Origin: Reticulitermes speratus
Lineage: Eukaryota; Arthropoda; Insecta; Blattodea; Rhinotermitidae
DNA length: 64,000 bases
Direction: 5' to 3'
NCBI GenBank assembly: GCA_021186555.1
Contig: JAJKFL010000013.1
Coordinates: forward strand, 40,921,144 to 40,985,143
Below, piece after piece: positions 38,174 through 54,894 of the stretch (position 1 is the stretch's first letter; each line of letters starts with the position of its first letter). The notes beneath the pieces were generated by a model. That model was not told the origin of the DNA, made no database searches, and saw nothing but the letters and a program-made list of their open reading frames with translations. A program made the position numbers and the translations under genes.

Positions 38174-38457
38174 TATATAGGAGCCTAAAAGGAAGCAAGT
38201 AACAGGAGGATGAATGTATATCATCGGCATAAATAATTTTTTCTTGTGTTTCAATAAATATTCAGCATATGGAAAAACGTTTCTAGTGTAAGCTATCTCA
38301 GCAATACACCGTGTGTCTTATGTGCCATTTATTTTATCCTATGAACGGATGTTGAATCAAGTGATAAATTAGAGATTTTAATCTTTTGACATTTGAAGTA
38401 CAGTAGTGTTTTTATACTCTCGTAATGCTTCAAACTTTAGACTAGTCGTAGTAGTGA

Positions 38458-38540
38458 AAATGGGGCAGCAGGTTCCTCCGAAACGTTGACACGTATCTAG
38501 CAAATGAGAAGGCGACACATCTCAGACAACTGCAATATTC
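38458..38540 (+). repeat. Fold-back repeat, single arm
   Basis: AATGGGGCAGCAGGTTCCTCC then GAAAC GTTGAC lies on the plus strand, followed by a CATCTCAGACAACTGC tail. It resembles the arm at 35928-35960 read in the opposite direction. Confidence 0.5.
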
Positions 38541-38604
38541 ACAGCCACCACCGTGCCTCAAATATCACGTGATATATTTAGATTTTAACTTCATGTACGC
38601 TCGA

Positions 38605-38790
38605 AAGATGCGGTCGAGTGTTTAGCGTTTGTGTGTCGTATTGAGAAAGTCGCCGGTTCAAATCGAGATGGCTTTTTCGTGGTTTTTCACATTCCCTCCC
38701 TATAAACGTCGGATTCGTACCTCACATTAGACTAGGACCAATTCCTCCTACACTTTTCCAATTTGTTTTCGTTAATGATCTTACCATTTG
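38605..38790 (+). mobile_element. tRNA-derived SINE (GTGGTTT-core family)
   Basis: TTTAGCGTTTGTGTGTCG gives a loose A box and GCCGGTTCAAATCGAG a good B box, followed by TTTTTCGTGGTTTTTCACAT TCCCTCCC. It carries the same 3' core as the copies at 33740, 34860 and 40495. Confidence 0.65.
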
Positions 38791-38853
38791 CCGCTATGTA
38801 TAGAGTGAGCCAATGAGAGCACCTTTAAGCTAACCACAAACAAGTAAGTAAAT

Positions 38854-39099
38854 GTAATCTGTGGTCTTTTGGGTAATTACACGACGTCGTGTGGTAATTA
38901 TTTACCGACGTTTCGGGACAACGTGTCGGTCCCATCTTCACGGGTCAAGATTCCAAGCTTCCTCCTTGGAATCTTGACCCGTGAAGATGGGACCGACACG
39001 TTGTCCCGAAACGTCGGTAAATAATTACCACACGACGCCGTGTAATTACCCAAAAGACCACAGATTACATCAACATCGCGGCGGAAGCCTGAAATCAAG
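38854..39099 (+). mobile_element. Young fold-back retroposon-like element (near-perfect palindrome)
   Basis: Arms 38852-38957 and 38965-39070 are inverted copies with about one mismatch in 106 bp and a 7-nt spacer. The right arm continues 29 nt into CGGCGGAAGCCTGAAATC. GTAAGTAAAT flanks it on both sides (38844-38853 and 39100-39109), a 10-bp target duplication. On the plus strand the core is GTGAAGA (38981-38987), GGGAC/GTCCC stem (38989-38993/39003-39007), GAAAC (39008-39012), GTC. There is no ORF; mobility by another element's reverse transcriptase is inferred. Confidence 0.8.
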
Positions 39100-39109
39100 G
39101 TAAGTAAAT

Positions 39110-40490
39110 ATCTTTGTCAGGTACATTTTACATTTTATCGATAACAAACAAGAAATAAACTCGTCAGGCAACATTGCGTGTAGACTCCTAATACAAGATT
39201 AGATCGAAATCGGCTTAGTAGTTTCGGTGACGAAATATGACAACAGATTATTTTTTTTCCATTATGCTTTTATTTTTTGCTTGTCATGCAAAATGGCCAT
39301 AACTGATACAAGACAAAAGTATTTATAACTAAATGAACGGAATATTTTCATTTTAATACTAAGTACAATTTTACATTAACCAGCTGCTGATTTCATAGCT
39401 TCAGACGTAGCATCTTAGTATGGTAATTATTTTTTCACCTAATTCCACGTTTTCCAAATGTTTCAATGTCTATCTCTATTGGAATGAACGGTCGACAAAC
39501 TGCAAGGTAAATACAAACTTAAAAATGGATGCAGTTCAATCTTGTACAGATTAGCCAAACTTGGACGTGTATTTACAATATTACACTATACATTATCCAT
39601 TATTTCAGGTGTTCCGGATTGGAACTTTGATTGAAAAGTAGAACACCTTACGAATGACCTTAGTATACTGATATAAGGGAAAGGCTCCGGATCAGGGTTC
39701 GGGATGTATTCGGTTCGAATATCGGCTTGGTCTACGGTTTCCTGACTGACATATTCATGAGTTTACTCAAGCTGTCCAGAAGAATTTTACACAGTATTTT
39801 GAAATTCCTCTTCCAACTCCTTACCCATTTAAATTCATCGTTGTCTTTTTACCCCATTCAAAGTTATGTAACATCTGCAGTTAGAACAGCCTCGTTAAAT
39901 TACCCAAGAATTAGTGAGTTATAAATTATGATCTTGTAAATCGACGAATCAGAAAATTACTTCAAGCTGCAGGCTTCAGTCCTCGTGAGGAATGGCGATA
40001 TTTAAGTTCTGAGTGTTGCAGGCCATGACATTTAAAACTTCACAGTGGTTGGAGTCACTCCAGAAGTGTGGGAGTTGTCTAGAGATAGCAGTCCGCCATT
40101 CTTATGTTGGGACTATACATAAGGAAGTGTAAACTTATTAAATCATGGCATAGTGGGTCTTAATTTGTCATATTTGGCGGTATCGAATAAACTGCGCACT
40201 TCAGTTTTCAAATGTTACGCTGTAGATTCAAAATTACGTGTAACGTTTATGTTATTTCTACCTCTCTTCAACTTACATCGACTTATTTTGTAATCATTAA
40301 TTTGCTCGTGCGCGAATATAATGCAGGTGTATTTTCTTTTTGTGGTTTTAGAGGAACAGAAAAATACCGCACATTACATTCGGGAAAAAGTGGTATTTAA
40401 GTGTAGATTATCAACTGAATAAATCGCGACACGGAAGATGGTTGTGAATTATTAATTAGGAATATTAGAAAGCGATCCTGACGAAATGTC
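39110..40490. other. Intergenic stretch, nothing recognised
   Basis: A TTCGGTTCGAATATCGGC block at about 39707 could be an isolated B-box remnant. No gene was identified. Confidence 0.4.
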
Positions 40491-40494
40491 AGTA

Positions 40495-40590
40495 CGATGC
40501 TTTTTCAGACACTGACAGAAACCACACAAAATCTGTCAAGATGACTGAACCCCAGATCTGTTAACCGAGAGACCCAAACTCACAACCGAT
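40495..40590 (-). mobile_element. SINE fragment (GTGGTTT-core family)
   Basis: The minus strand shows CTGGGGTTCAGTCATC, then TTTTGTGTGGTTTCTGTC AGTGTC, the shared SINE core in the same order as the other copies. Confidence 0.5.
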
Positions 40591-41059
40591 TAAATTAATG
40601 CTTAATTCACTGTGTTTAGATTTCAAAGAAATAAACGGGTGAGAAAAGTCTGGAGGAGGGAGGGAAAAAATGAGACCATTATGTCAGTATGTAACGAACC
40701 ATAAGATTTGGAGCACATTTCCCACAATGAAGCGACCGATCCCTATCCCCGTGAGAACGAACGTTTTAGTCGTAAGACTCTCACAGTGAATCGTGTTCGC
40801 CACTCTCAAAGTCAGGGAAGGGTGATCATGTCGTCTGGCGCTTGAACTTGGACACATTCCACATGAACGACAACAGACGGATCCTGGCAGTCTGCTCTGA
40901 AAACGGCACCTCATCAACTAGAAACCAACAAAAGAAGTCTCCTACACAGAGTCCTCTCTGTACGGGTATGAATTATTCAGACGTACAAAGAGTGTTCTCT
41001 TATTTTTGAACCGCATATTTTATTGAATTATCGTTTACTTTCGAACAAGCATACCACCT

Positions 41060-41200
41060 CCATCCTCAGGGTTATGAGTCAATTCACGGACTCATAACCC
41101 TGACGATGAAGACGGAGCGTCCCTTCTAAACGCCTGGAATTACAATTACCCAATCACACGGCGCGACAACCCCGAAGACCTGCTTCCTCAATATGAAAAA
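41060..41200 (+). repeat. Fold-back repeat, decayed single arm
   Basis: GGGTTATGAGTC pairs with GACTCATAACCC around a short spacer (41068-41099). CTGACGATGAAGACGGAGCG, CCTTC and TAAACGCC follow, then a CCCGAAGACCTG tail like the one at 36230. The core is mutated. Confidence 0.5.
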
Positions 41201-41209
41201 AAGGTTTGA

Positions 41210-42105
41210 AACTAATAAAATGTTCCAGAGCTGTGGCAGTTCCAGCGGCTAAAGAAGCAACCTTCCCGCTACACTAGCCGCATATTTAGCTGCAGCATTC
41301 TCTCTCTCCGTCTCGCTTACTACACAAGCGACAAGAAAGTTAGCTGTTACTAACGTCGCTTTACTTGCATCTAACGGACGCTGCGAGGAACTCTCCATAC
41401 TCCCTTCTGTCTATGCTTCTCTCTCTCACACAAACACAGACTTCAAACGACTAGGTTAGCAACGAATACTCCGCTGTCTTAACCTTTTAGTAAATGAGCT
41501 ATACAGTGTATATAACACAAAGCAATAATTTTGTGAAAAAAGATTTACAAGTTTTCTGCCGTTTTTTAACAGAGAGATGAAGTATTTTCCTCCGTTTCAG
41601 TGCTATAGCGGCTCTAAACTAGCTATACTGAAGAATTCGCCACTGATTAAAAGGCAAAGGTATATGCTAATCATATGGGAAAATGTTTGTACCAATTTTT
41701 TCGAATGTCTTCGCGCGAAAGCATTTTACTGGGGTATCACTAGCAGGCAGAGAGGCATGGCATACAATATGTATGTTAACTTCAAGACATTTGTGTAGAT
41801 AATGCATAATTCATCAGTTAAAAGTCAAATTTCTGCTGATACTGATATTCGAGGTACTCAGAGCCGTGTTAAGATTATGGTCTTCTGGGATATGATGCAA
41901 TGTAGTTTGGCAGATAATTTTCAGGGGTATCCTGTCCATCCCTGTTTTGGTTAAAAGATTAAGCGGTGTATGGCAACACTGTGTAAGGTTATTGAATGGG
42001 TGGGCTGGTGAGAAATAGTAGTTTGGGAGTATGACATCCCATTGCATTTGATAATCAGTGTAAATCTACAGGAATAAGATATCTTCTAGCCTTTAGCACA
42101 ACTTT
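41210..42105. other. Intergenic stretch, nothing firm
   Basis: GGTACTCAGAGCCGTG... TCTTCTGGGATATGATGC at 41852-41905 resembles the outer end of the fold-back family. No gene is seen. Confidence 0.35.
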
Positions 42106-42114
42106 AATTCTGTA

Positions 42115-42640
42115 TATACTGCAGTTTCTGACGTGTTTTGCCTGTCACTGTTGGTCATCTTCAAGTCACTAACTTATTAATAACACATGGAGGAATTGAT
42201 ATGTCATTCTCTTCACACTGCAGATATGTTATTAAAATTTTATGTTTATCATTGACTTCAAAGAAATTGTTATGGTGTGCAGTATTGTTTCCGTATTGTT
42301 TTTGTAGACTTAAATGTTATTAACATTTCCTTTAAATTATTGCCTCTGTGTAGGACTTGTAAAACAAAATTTAGTTATAATAGGGCAACACGTAAGCAGT
42401 AATAACCATAATAATTGCTGCAAGAGTAAATGACGAACATATTCTCTGTATATAATATTGCTGTACAAATGGAATGTTATCTTCTCAGGTAACATGAAAT
42501 GTAAATATATATTTCACATTACAATTTAAATTCCTTACATGTTATTGATAAGTTATAAACCCGAAAGGTCCAACAGTGACAGCCGAAACATCGTCAAACA
42601 TGTGTAGTGTATACAGGACTGAAGTTGTGTTCCGGGCTAG
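42115..42640. repeat. Fold-back repeat pair, separated arms
   Basis: The left arm (minus: GAAGATGACCAACAGTGACAGG, CAAAACACGTC) and right arm (plus: GGTCCAACAGTGACAGCC GAAACATCGTC, 42569-42597) are inverted, about 400 bp apart. Both continue into a GTATATACAG...AAGTTGTG block. Confidence 0.6.
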
Positions 42641-42840
42641 AAGCAATCAGTTTCTGTAGTATTAAAGGAATAGTAGTGGACTGTGTTACCGGTTTTCATC
42701 GAAGTCTAAAAGGCGTAGTTCTCACTGTTACCGAGAGGAGCATGGTGTAGCAACCCACCTGCGTCACATCAAAAGGATGGCAGCACATTCGGACACGTTT
42801 CCACGGATTTGCATTGGCTTAAATACACTTAACCTTGAGA

Positions 42841-42955
42841 GTTTCTTACCGACGTTTCGGGACAATCATTCTACGCTGCGTAATATCGCAAAAGAGCGCA
42901 CATCTCATTTACACCGCGGCGGAAGCCTGGAATCATGGGCATTTAACCTTATCCA
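42841..42955 (+). repeat. Fold-back repeat, 3' portion
   Basis: TTACCGACGTTTCGGGACAA is joined to GCGTAATATCGCAAAAGAGC and CGCGGCGGAAGCCTGGAATC. It shares its terminal block with 38854-39099 and, inverted, with 22091-22325. Confidence 0.65.
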
Positions 42956-43397
42956 TGATTGGTACAAACTCAAGAAGAGATGAAATCCAAGGACCTTGGG
43001 GTTGGTTGGATGGGAGGATAATATCAAAACAGATCTCATAGGAGTAGGTAGAATTTAAATGCTGGGACTGGATCCAGTGGCAGACCTTCGGGTTCCATCT
43101 GAAGGAGAGGTTGTATGACTGGTTAATTATCAACTTTTAATGAAAGAATGTGAACCACAGTGTTAGATTTTGGGTGTAGGTAATACAATGTGAAATTCGT
43201 AAATATATTTCGACCGCATACGCATTCGTAGAATCCTGACGAAATAGTTCGCTGTTACAATCATTCCAACCACCACCTCCAGCTCTCTACGCGAACCGTG
43301 TAACAGGCATCCTACATGACGCAAACGGCCGTTCAACTCGGTTCATATTCTGTCGATATTCAGTTGGAGGGGGAATCACGTGATCGGCGTGGTCTCT

Positions 43398-43502
43398 TAT
43401 AATGGTGTAATCCTCCGATTTGCCCTTGACGTGTGAAAGGACACCAGGGCGGTTTGTGTGAGACAGTTGGAAGAGCGGAGTAGTTGTGTGCATAAAATAT
43501 CT
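43398..43502 (+). promoter_or_regulatory. Candidate GAPDH promoter and 5' untranslated exon
   Basis: TATAAT at 43398-43403 is followed about 65 bp later by CAGTTGG and then an AATATCT|GTAAGT donor (43503). The first coding exon has its own acceptor (TTTTCTAG at 44056-44063), so a non-coding first exon must lie upstream; this is the best candidate. Position and splice logic only. Confidence 0.3.
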
Positions 43503-44041
43503 GTAAGTACTTAATACTTTGTGATGTATATATGTGCATGAGTGTATATGTTTCAAAACTACCTCTCGTTTGAAATACATTACATATTACATAACATGGC
43601 AAGTTGCAATTAAATATGTCTACTGCATGAATGGTGAAGTAATTAGCAAAAAGTACGCGGAAAGGTAGGAAGTGCATCCCATTAGGGTATGTACCACTTA
43701 ATTTGTACCAGGGTTGGAAACCGGCTTCGTTTACGTTGAAATTATGCAAAAGTATGTTTGACCTTAAAATGCCCTCTAGCTATGTATTGCCCTGTTCGTC
43801 GGCGGCATCGGCGTACGTATATTTTAAAAATTTCAAGTAGCATGGCTAATGTTCCCCATTTGAAGACGCGCTGTCAGCAAAAAGTTCGGTTACAGACATT
43901 CTCGGAATAATTATAACTGAATTGCAATTGACGTAGATTTGATTGCCACAGCCCTATGATACGAATGATGCAATTGAAAAATGTTGTTCTTCACTGCTGT
44001 GTGATATTATGTAAGTTAAATGAGTGAAAATTTTAATGTAG

Positions 44042-49401
<5,360 letters not shown>

Positions 49402-49626
49402 TTTTGTATTAGTAGTAGCCAGGATACCTGCATCACTGCTGGTGGTGACCTGCCAGGTTACTTAGCAAAAGATTATGGGAAACAAAATTTGTTGTTTGAT
49501 TTGTTGTTTCATTAAGTCAACGTGTTACATAGTAGCACAGTTTGTCATAGCTGATGCCTCTAGTCAGTATTATCAACAGATTGTAATTTAAAATTGAAGA
49601 GAACAAATGTGGTCCAGAGGACTAAA

Positions 49627-49660
49627 AATAAAGTTACTGTGCAGTGTCAAGCATAATAAA
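49627..49660 (+). terminator. GAPDH polyadenylation signals
   Basis: AATAAA occurs at 49627-49632 and again at 49655-49660, about 230-255 bp past the GAPDH stop. Confidence 0.55.
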
Positions 49661-49664
49661 ACAG

Positions 49665-50344
49665 ATGTACTGAAGGTCAGTTTTTAATTTATTTCTGAAT
49701 TATGTCCTTTTTATTTGTAAAACTGTCTCTCACTTGATGTTTGACAGGCACAAAACAAAAGATATTACATTACTTGTATTGGGGGGGGGGGGGGATACAT
49801 ATTTAGACAAAGTAACATAGTGTAACATCAGTCTGGGATTTGAGGCCCAGGCCAACTTTTTTATGGTGTAAGGCAAACCAGGTGATTGCCATAATCTTCA
49901 TTTTCATGCAGGTTGAATTAATTTTTAGATTGTTTAGAAGTCTGGGAATATGAATCATGAGGAATTATGATGAAGGGCTGCATGGTTGTAACGATGTAGC
50001 AGCCAACAGCTTCATGCCATAATTTCTCTCTCCGTCTGGTGTAATCAAGGCACTGGTATGAGGGTTACCCTAATGATTCTCATATGCTAAAGTAATATTA
50101 AAGAGACACAAAGCTGTTTGTCACTTGTATGAATTCAGTTAAAATAAGCAAGCACACGACTTCCTCGATCATCTGATGAATTGACAGTTGTGGCCAGTGC
50201 CAGTGCGTGTATTCAGATTGTATGGAAGCTTCATGACTTATTTAAATTGATGTTTTTAGAGTGCAAGGGACTTTTTTTTAATGTTCCAAGGAGCAATCTT
50301 TCATGTGCATAATGAAAATGTTGAGTATATATTGGTGATCCTCA
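49665..50344. other. Intergenic stretch, 14-base G run
   Basis: A G homopolymer lies at 49781-49794. No exon or repeat terminus is recognised. Confidence 0.5.
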
Positions 50345-50352
50345 ATTGTGAG

Positions 50353-53026
50353 TAGGGTTGCCAGGTCTTCTATATATATATAAAAGGAAGGAAGATTTTT
50401 GTCCACAAAGTTATTTTTAAAAAACACAAGAAAATTCAAATTTTCTGATATTTTAATTGTACTTATCTTGACCTTTTGCCCCCTTTTAACAATTGTTTAT
50501 CCCGTTTTACATACTGACGGAACTCTTTACATGTAAAAGAGAAATTCATTGCAATCTGCAACTCTGCCTTGATTAATTCTCAGTGGCTTCTGTTTCTGGC
50601 ATCTGTCCACTTCATTAACGAAAACACACTTTCTACTACAGCATTTGAGCCAGGAATACTTAACAAATATCCTACTATTCTACTGATATTGGGTACATTT
50701 TCTTTAGGAACTTTGTAACAAAAATCAAGCCACTTGTGCACATCACTTCCCATACACCTAACACTTTCCAGCAACTTCAAACTATTCTGAAAAAAAACTT
50801 CATAAAACTCTTCCAGATTTACACATTCTTGGAGTTCAAGAATATCAATTGCTGTTTCAAAATCTTGATACTTAATTTCTTCTGTTTCCAGAGAAAAGTT
50901 TATTAACTTATAACACTTATTTTTCTCACTGAAGTCAGTTCTTTTCTAGGTATTGCAATAGATTTCAATAAAAATCACAACACTCCTCAACAATATTTTT
51001 CTGTTTGCATTGGGGTAAATTTTTCAAAAATTGCTTTGCTCAATTTCCAAAGTATTAATCCTGGATTCTTTGATTTATTTTATTTCTGATGATTGCCATT
51101 GATATGTATGAATCCATAATACTCAAGTCACTTTTCTCAAGACATTTAGTAGTAACATCTAGCAATTCTCCAACATTAACATAAAAGTTAAAAACCACTT
51201 GCAATTTTATTTCTGAATCGGTATCCTCACTTTGAAATAATTTGGAGAAAAATTTGGGGCCATCACCAATACTTTGGAAATAGCTCTTAAGAGCAGGGCC
51301 AGTTTTGAAGTAATCTTTTGACAGCTGGAGTTAAAGACAACCATCTCGTTGGTACATGGCGTACCAATTCAGACCAGTCCAGCTCCACAAAGTCAAAAAA
51401 TCATTCTAAGTTTTTCCTTTTAGCTGATACAGAAAAAGAATTGTAAGTTTTCAGTACAATGTTTTCTATATGTACTTCAAAACTGTCACAAGCATATTTC
51501 ATGGCGTTATGCAATATATGTTTAGCACAATTAGCTTTAACAATATCGGCATCACTTGCCCTTAACAACTGAAAAACAGAGTGATATTTTCCAAAATTTA
51601 CATTTGCATTATCAGCAGTGTATGCAGAAATATATTTTGGGTTAAGGTGAAAAGCCTCAAGCTTTTCTAATAACATTTCACGTACAGAAATAGCTGTTTC
51701 ATCAGCCCTTTCAACAACACCTAACAATTTTCTATACCTTTAGTAGGATCAAAATATCTAATGCATATGGGGAAAAGCTTTCTGTTGCCCATGTTTGAAG
51801 CTTCTGTAGCAACACAAAAGAAGTGACTGCATTTAGTTGGATCATTAAGAATGGCACAAAGTCTTATACATTTTTAGTTTTTAACTAACAGTTCTGATTT
51901 TGTTCTTCCACAACAAAATTTTGTTGCAATATCAGAATCATGGAAAAAGGATGATGCCAGTTTGTTACCACAGTCTAAACTATTAATATAATAATAACCA
52001 TGGCTCAACAGCCCTATATGGGCCCGGGCCTCCTCTTGCCTCCTCTTTTCGAGGTTACTAAGTCGTGCGCATTCGTGGCAGTTGGTGACAGTCTAAACTA
52101 TTATAACTATGATTATGTTTCACATTGTGGTATATTAACCCTAGTTCACATGCTGTCACACTGTCGTATTTTGGTTTTTTCACACTAAAAATAGCTTGAT
52201 AATTTGTTTACTCCAAAATTTTCCCTTTTCTTTTTGCTGATGCCCTTTGTATTGTGCATGCTTCTGCTTCTTTTTCTTGGGAGGAGTGTTAGGAGGACTA
52301 ATGGACTGTGATTCTTCACTCATTCTATCAAAAATTATTAAATGGCAATCTGAAAATAATAAAAACAAAAAAAATTGTAATAGTAGTACAAATACCAAAT
52401 ATTTTCTGTTCCCTTAACAATGTATTTCAAATGTGGAGAGAATTAAATTAACAGTACATAATAATTTGTTAGTCTTACCTCATCAACAGATAATCCAAAG
52501 CCCACGTCTCTCCTAGGATCTTGCTCTCAATCTTCTCAATTTGAGGAAGAAAGAACTATTAAGAAGAAATAATGAGCACGAGTGATTTTATATTTAATAA
52601 TACCAATAATAGTGCACAATTTACATTAAATTTCTATAAAGTTCAATATTCCTTACTATAACTTATTTAACAACTTCACATTTCAACAAGTGATAAACTA
52701 CATTGCATCCTTCTCCCACACGATGGACAATTACAGTGATAGAAGAATATGTTCCGCGCCTTCGTCCGACTTTCTCATGGTAGGCAACTGTTGAAAAAAC
52801 GTTATTGCCAACAGTTTTTGAATAGGTGTAGCGTCATCTAATGGTTGTGTTTGCACCCAACTTTCAACTATATAGTATATACCGGGACGTTTAAAACATG
52901 ATTTTTATCGTAAAAAGAAAAAGAAATTGAAGATACCTACTTACAGGCAAATTAAAAATGTAAACAGTAAAATTAACCAAAAGAAACGTAAAGCTTACGG
53001 GAAAAACGTAGGACCTGGCAACCCTA
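50353..53026 (-). mobile_element. hAT transposon with TIRs and 8-bp target duplication
   Basis: The ends TAGGGTTGCCAGGTC and GACCTGGCAACCCTA are perfect 15-bp inverted repeats. Flanks ATTGTGAG (50345-50352) and ATCGTGAG (53027-53034) form an 8-bp target duplication with one mismatch. The minus strand holds transposase pieces: a likely start at 52323 (MSEESQSISPPNTPPKKKKQ), ISAYTADNANVNFGKYHSVF at 51636-51577, and near the end LSIPGSNAVVESVFSLMKW, the hAT C-terminal dimerisation block (about 50660-50600). The frame is interrupted by several stops and shifts and by a nested insertion, so it is inactive. The domain order fits the BED/KIAA1586-like hAT group. Confidence 0.9.
51986..52088 (-). mobile_element. 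Short retroposon nested in the hAT element
   Basis: A 103-bp insert is flanked by a perfect 15-bp duplication, CAGTCTAAACTATTA (51971-51985 and 52089-52103). Its minus-strand end is a GGTTATTATTATAT tail. The body (GGCTCAACAGCC, GGGCCTCCTC, TTTCGAGGTT) matches the copy at 37130-37310. The target duplication and simple tail point to target-primed reverse transcription, so this is a SINE or a LINE 3' end. Confidence 0.8.
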
Positions 53027-53039
53027 ATCGTGAGGTAAA

Positions 53040-53290
53040 AACTCATTTGCAAAATTTGTATTATGCTTTACATCAATGATTAGTGGGTTCCTGTCACCAC
53101 AGCATGGCGCGTCTTTGGGTTGCGGATGGAGGAACGGCCTCCGAATATGGAGGGTAGCTGCGAATATGCAGTCGCGGACAGCCGACAAGGGGTGGTCCTC
53201 CAGCTTGGGGGTTGGGCGAGGTGCTAACAACTCCTCACCGTAAAAAAATTACCATGTTACGAAACACTACAAAGAGCCTCGGACCATGGA
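53040..53290. repeat. GC-rich dispersed-repeat-like block
   Basis: This block (GGTTGCGGATGGAGGAACGG, GGGTGGTCCTCCAGCTTGGG, GAGGTGCTAACAACTCCTCA) is much richer in GC than its surroundings and resembles repeats I have met in insect transcripts. No second copy is in the window, so the call rests on composition and memory. Confidence 0.35.
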
Positions 53291-53299
53291 GCTTTACAT

Positions 53300-54190
53300 C
53301 ATAACGAATTGTGTACAGGATGAAGCTAACCAGTGTGGCCCAAACCCATTAAATTGAGGAGTTCCCTCAATCATATTTAGACATATTCGTCCACTTAGTA
53401 AAATGTGTAATTCATGTTTCCCATGCAGTGGTTTGTTATGAATATGTGGGTAGTCTGCTAGGCATTTTGCCAGTGTGCAGCAGGAAACGAAAGATCATAC
53501 TCCAGCAATAACAGGCACTAAGACAACTGAACACATTACTCAAAGAAGCCCCATGAGTCTGCTAACCAGTTTGCCAGCATGCAGCAGGAAATGACGCTAT
53601 TTGTAGTGCTATTATGAATTAAGTGGGGCGAAGGAGAGTGCATGGCGAAGCAGGAGGCTTCTTTGCCGATGTCATGCCACATGGTTTCATAAGTTACCAT
53701 CAGGAGCATGCTTTACCCACAGTTACGTACGAAGGCGCCGCATATGGAGGTGGTTTTACGTACGTATGGTGTTTCCACTCCAATATTGACCTGCGATCAT
53801 GACCCCACTCCCATCATGTGATACAACTTGCCCGCAAAAGTGCCTTTCTCTATCATCTATGTGGGACTAAGCTCATCCACTGAGCGCCAGCTGCAGTAAC
53901 CTACGACGCCGCCGCTATCGTAGTAATCTGTGGCCGCTATGCTCTTCACAAGACAGTGTTTTCAGGGGTCCGTTGTACTGTCACCGGCGTACTCACTACC
54001 ACTCTCTCCGCCATCTATAGGCCAATAAATGTACCGGTATGTATGCTGAATATATAGAAGTCTCTAGCAGTCTCCCATACCAGAATTTAACTTGTTTGGG
54101 GGGTTGAGAATGATCGTTATATAGGGATGCGTTACATATATCCACCAAGAAGATTTCTCTTTGTTGCAGGACATCGGAAGATTTCCCTAC
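53300..54190. other. Intergenic stretch, nothing recognised
   Basis: CAGTGTGCAGCAGGAAACGA (about 53475) recurs loosely as CAGCATGCAGCAGGAAATGA (about 53576), a local 100-bp duplication. No gene seen. Confidence 0.4.
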
Positions 54191-54199
54191 ATAGCAAAA

Positions 54200-54310
54200 T
54201 CTGTTGCTTAAAATCTTCTGGGTTGTTACCCGACGTAATTTTTTGGTGTATGACCAACGTTTCGGGATCACTTGTGTGTCCCATCTTCAGAGTCTTAGTA
54301 AAAACGATGC
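54200..54310 (-). repeat. Fold-back repeat, single arm with hammerhead-like core
   Basis: The minus strand reads GACT, CTGAAGA, T, GGGA-loop-TCCC, GAAAC, GTT, GGTC, so GACT can pair with GGTC (one wobble) and GGGA with TCCC. A CCCAGAAGATTTT tail follows. The plus-strand position of the core is 54251-54296. Confidence 0.6.
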
Positions 54311-54837
54311 CAGGAGTCAACCAAAGTGCTAACTAATGGCGGAGACTTCAGGCTGTTGCTGTCACACAGAGAGTGGGCTCTGTGAACCATGGCAGAGACT
54401 CTGTATCAGGGAGGACTTGCATACCGTATTGCCGCATTCCACCTTAGGCACAGATATTGTACTCCAGATAACGCTTGAATTTTCGCTTTGCCAACATTCA
54501 TTACGGCAGGTTGGGATTTAACTTGTCATTTCCATACAATATCTAACGAGGTGTTAGAGTTCTTAATAATCAATTTAAAAGTGGTTTTGACCTGAGATTG
54601 GGGTTTAATTTGTAGTGGTAGAAATCAAACTACGCGCTCGACATTTCTTCTGCGTAACCTTACAATACGTCACTTCAACCATGCCTTCCGGTATTATTGT
54701 TCATTTACTAGAAGCCTGTAAAACAGAAAATGTTGAGGAGCCCCACATGTGAATATACGTTCTCTTTGGTTCAGGCAAAAAAGAAAAAAAAACAGGTATG
54801 GACAGTTGCACCGCATGGTACCTACCACGGATGAGAG

Positions 54838-54894
54838 CTATATATAATACGATGAAAATTATGACCACAATGGAAAGCGGCTAACGTGCTTAGA
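54838..54894 (+). promoter_or_regulatory. TFAM TATA-like element and upstream ORF
   Basis: TATATATAAT at about 54839-54848 lies 47-56 bp before the TFAM start codon. Between them ATG at 54852 opens a 10-codon frame with two further in-frame ATGs and a TAA at 54882-54884, ten bases before the TFAM ATG. Whether it is in the mRNA depends on the unknown start site. Confidence 0.3.

Noticed and set aside
43360-43749. 129-codon minus-strand frame upstream of GAPDH
   Set aside because: Overlaps the GAPDH promoter and leader, with no splice sites or recognisable domain; treated as chance.
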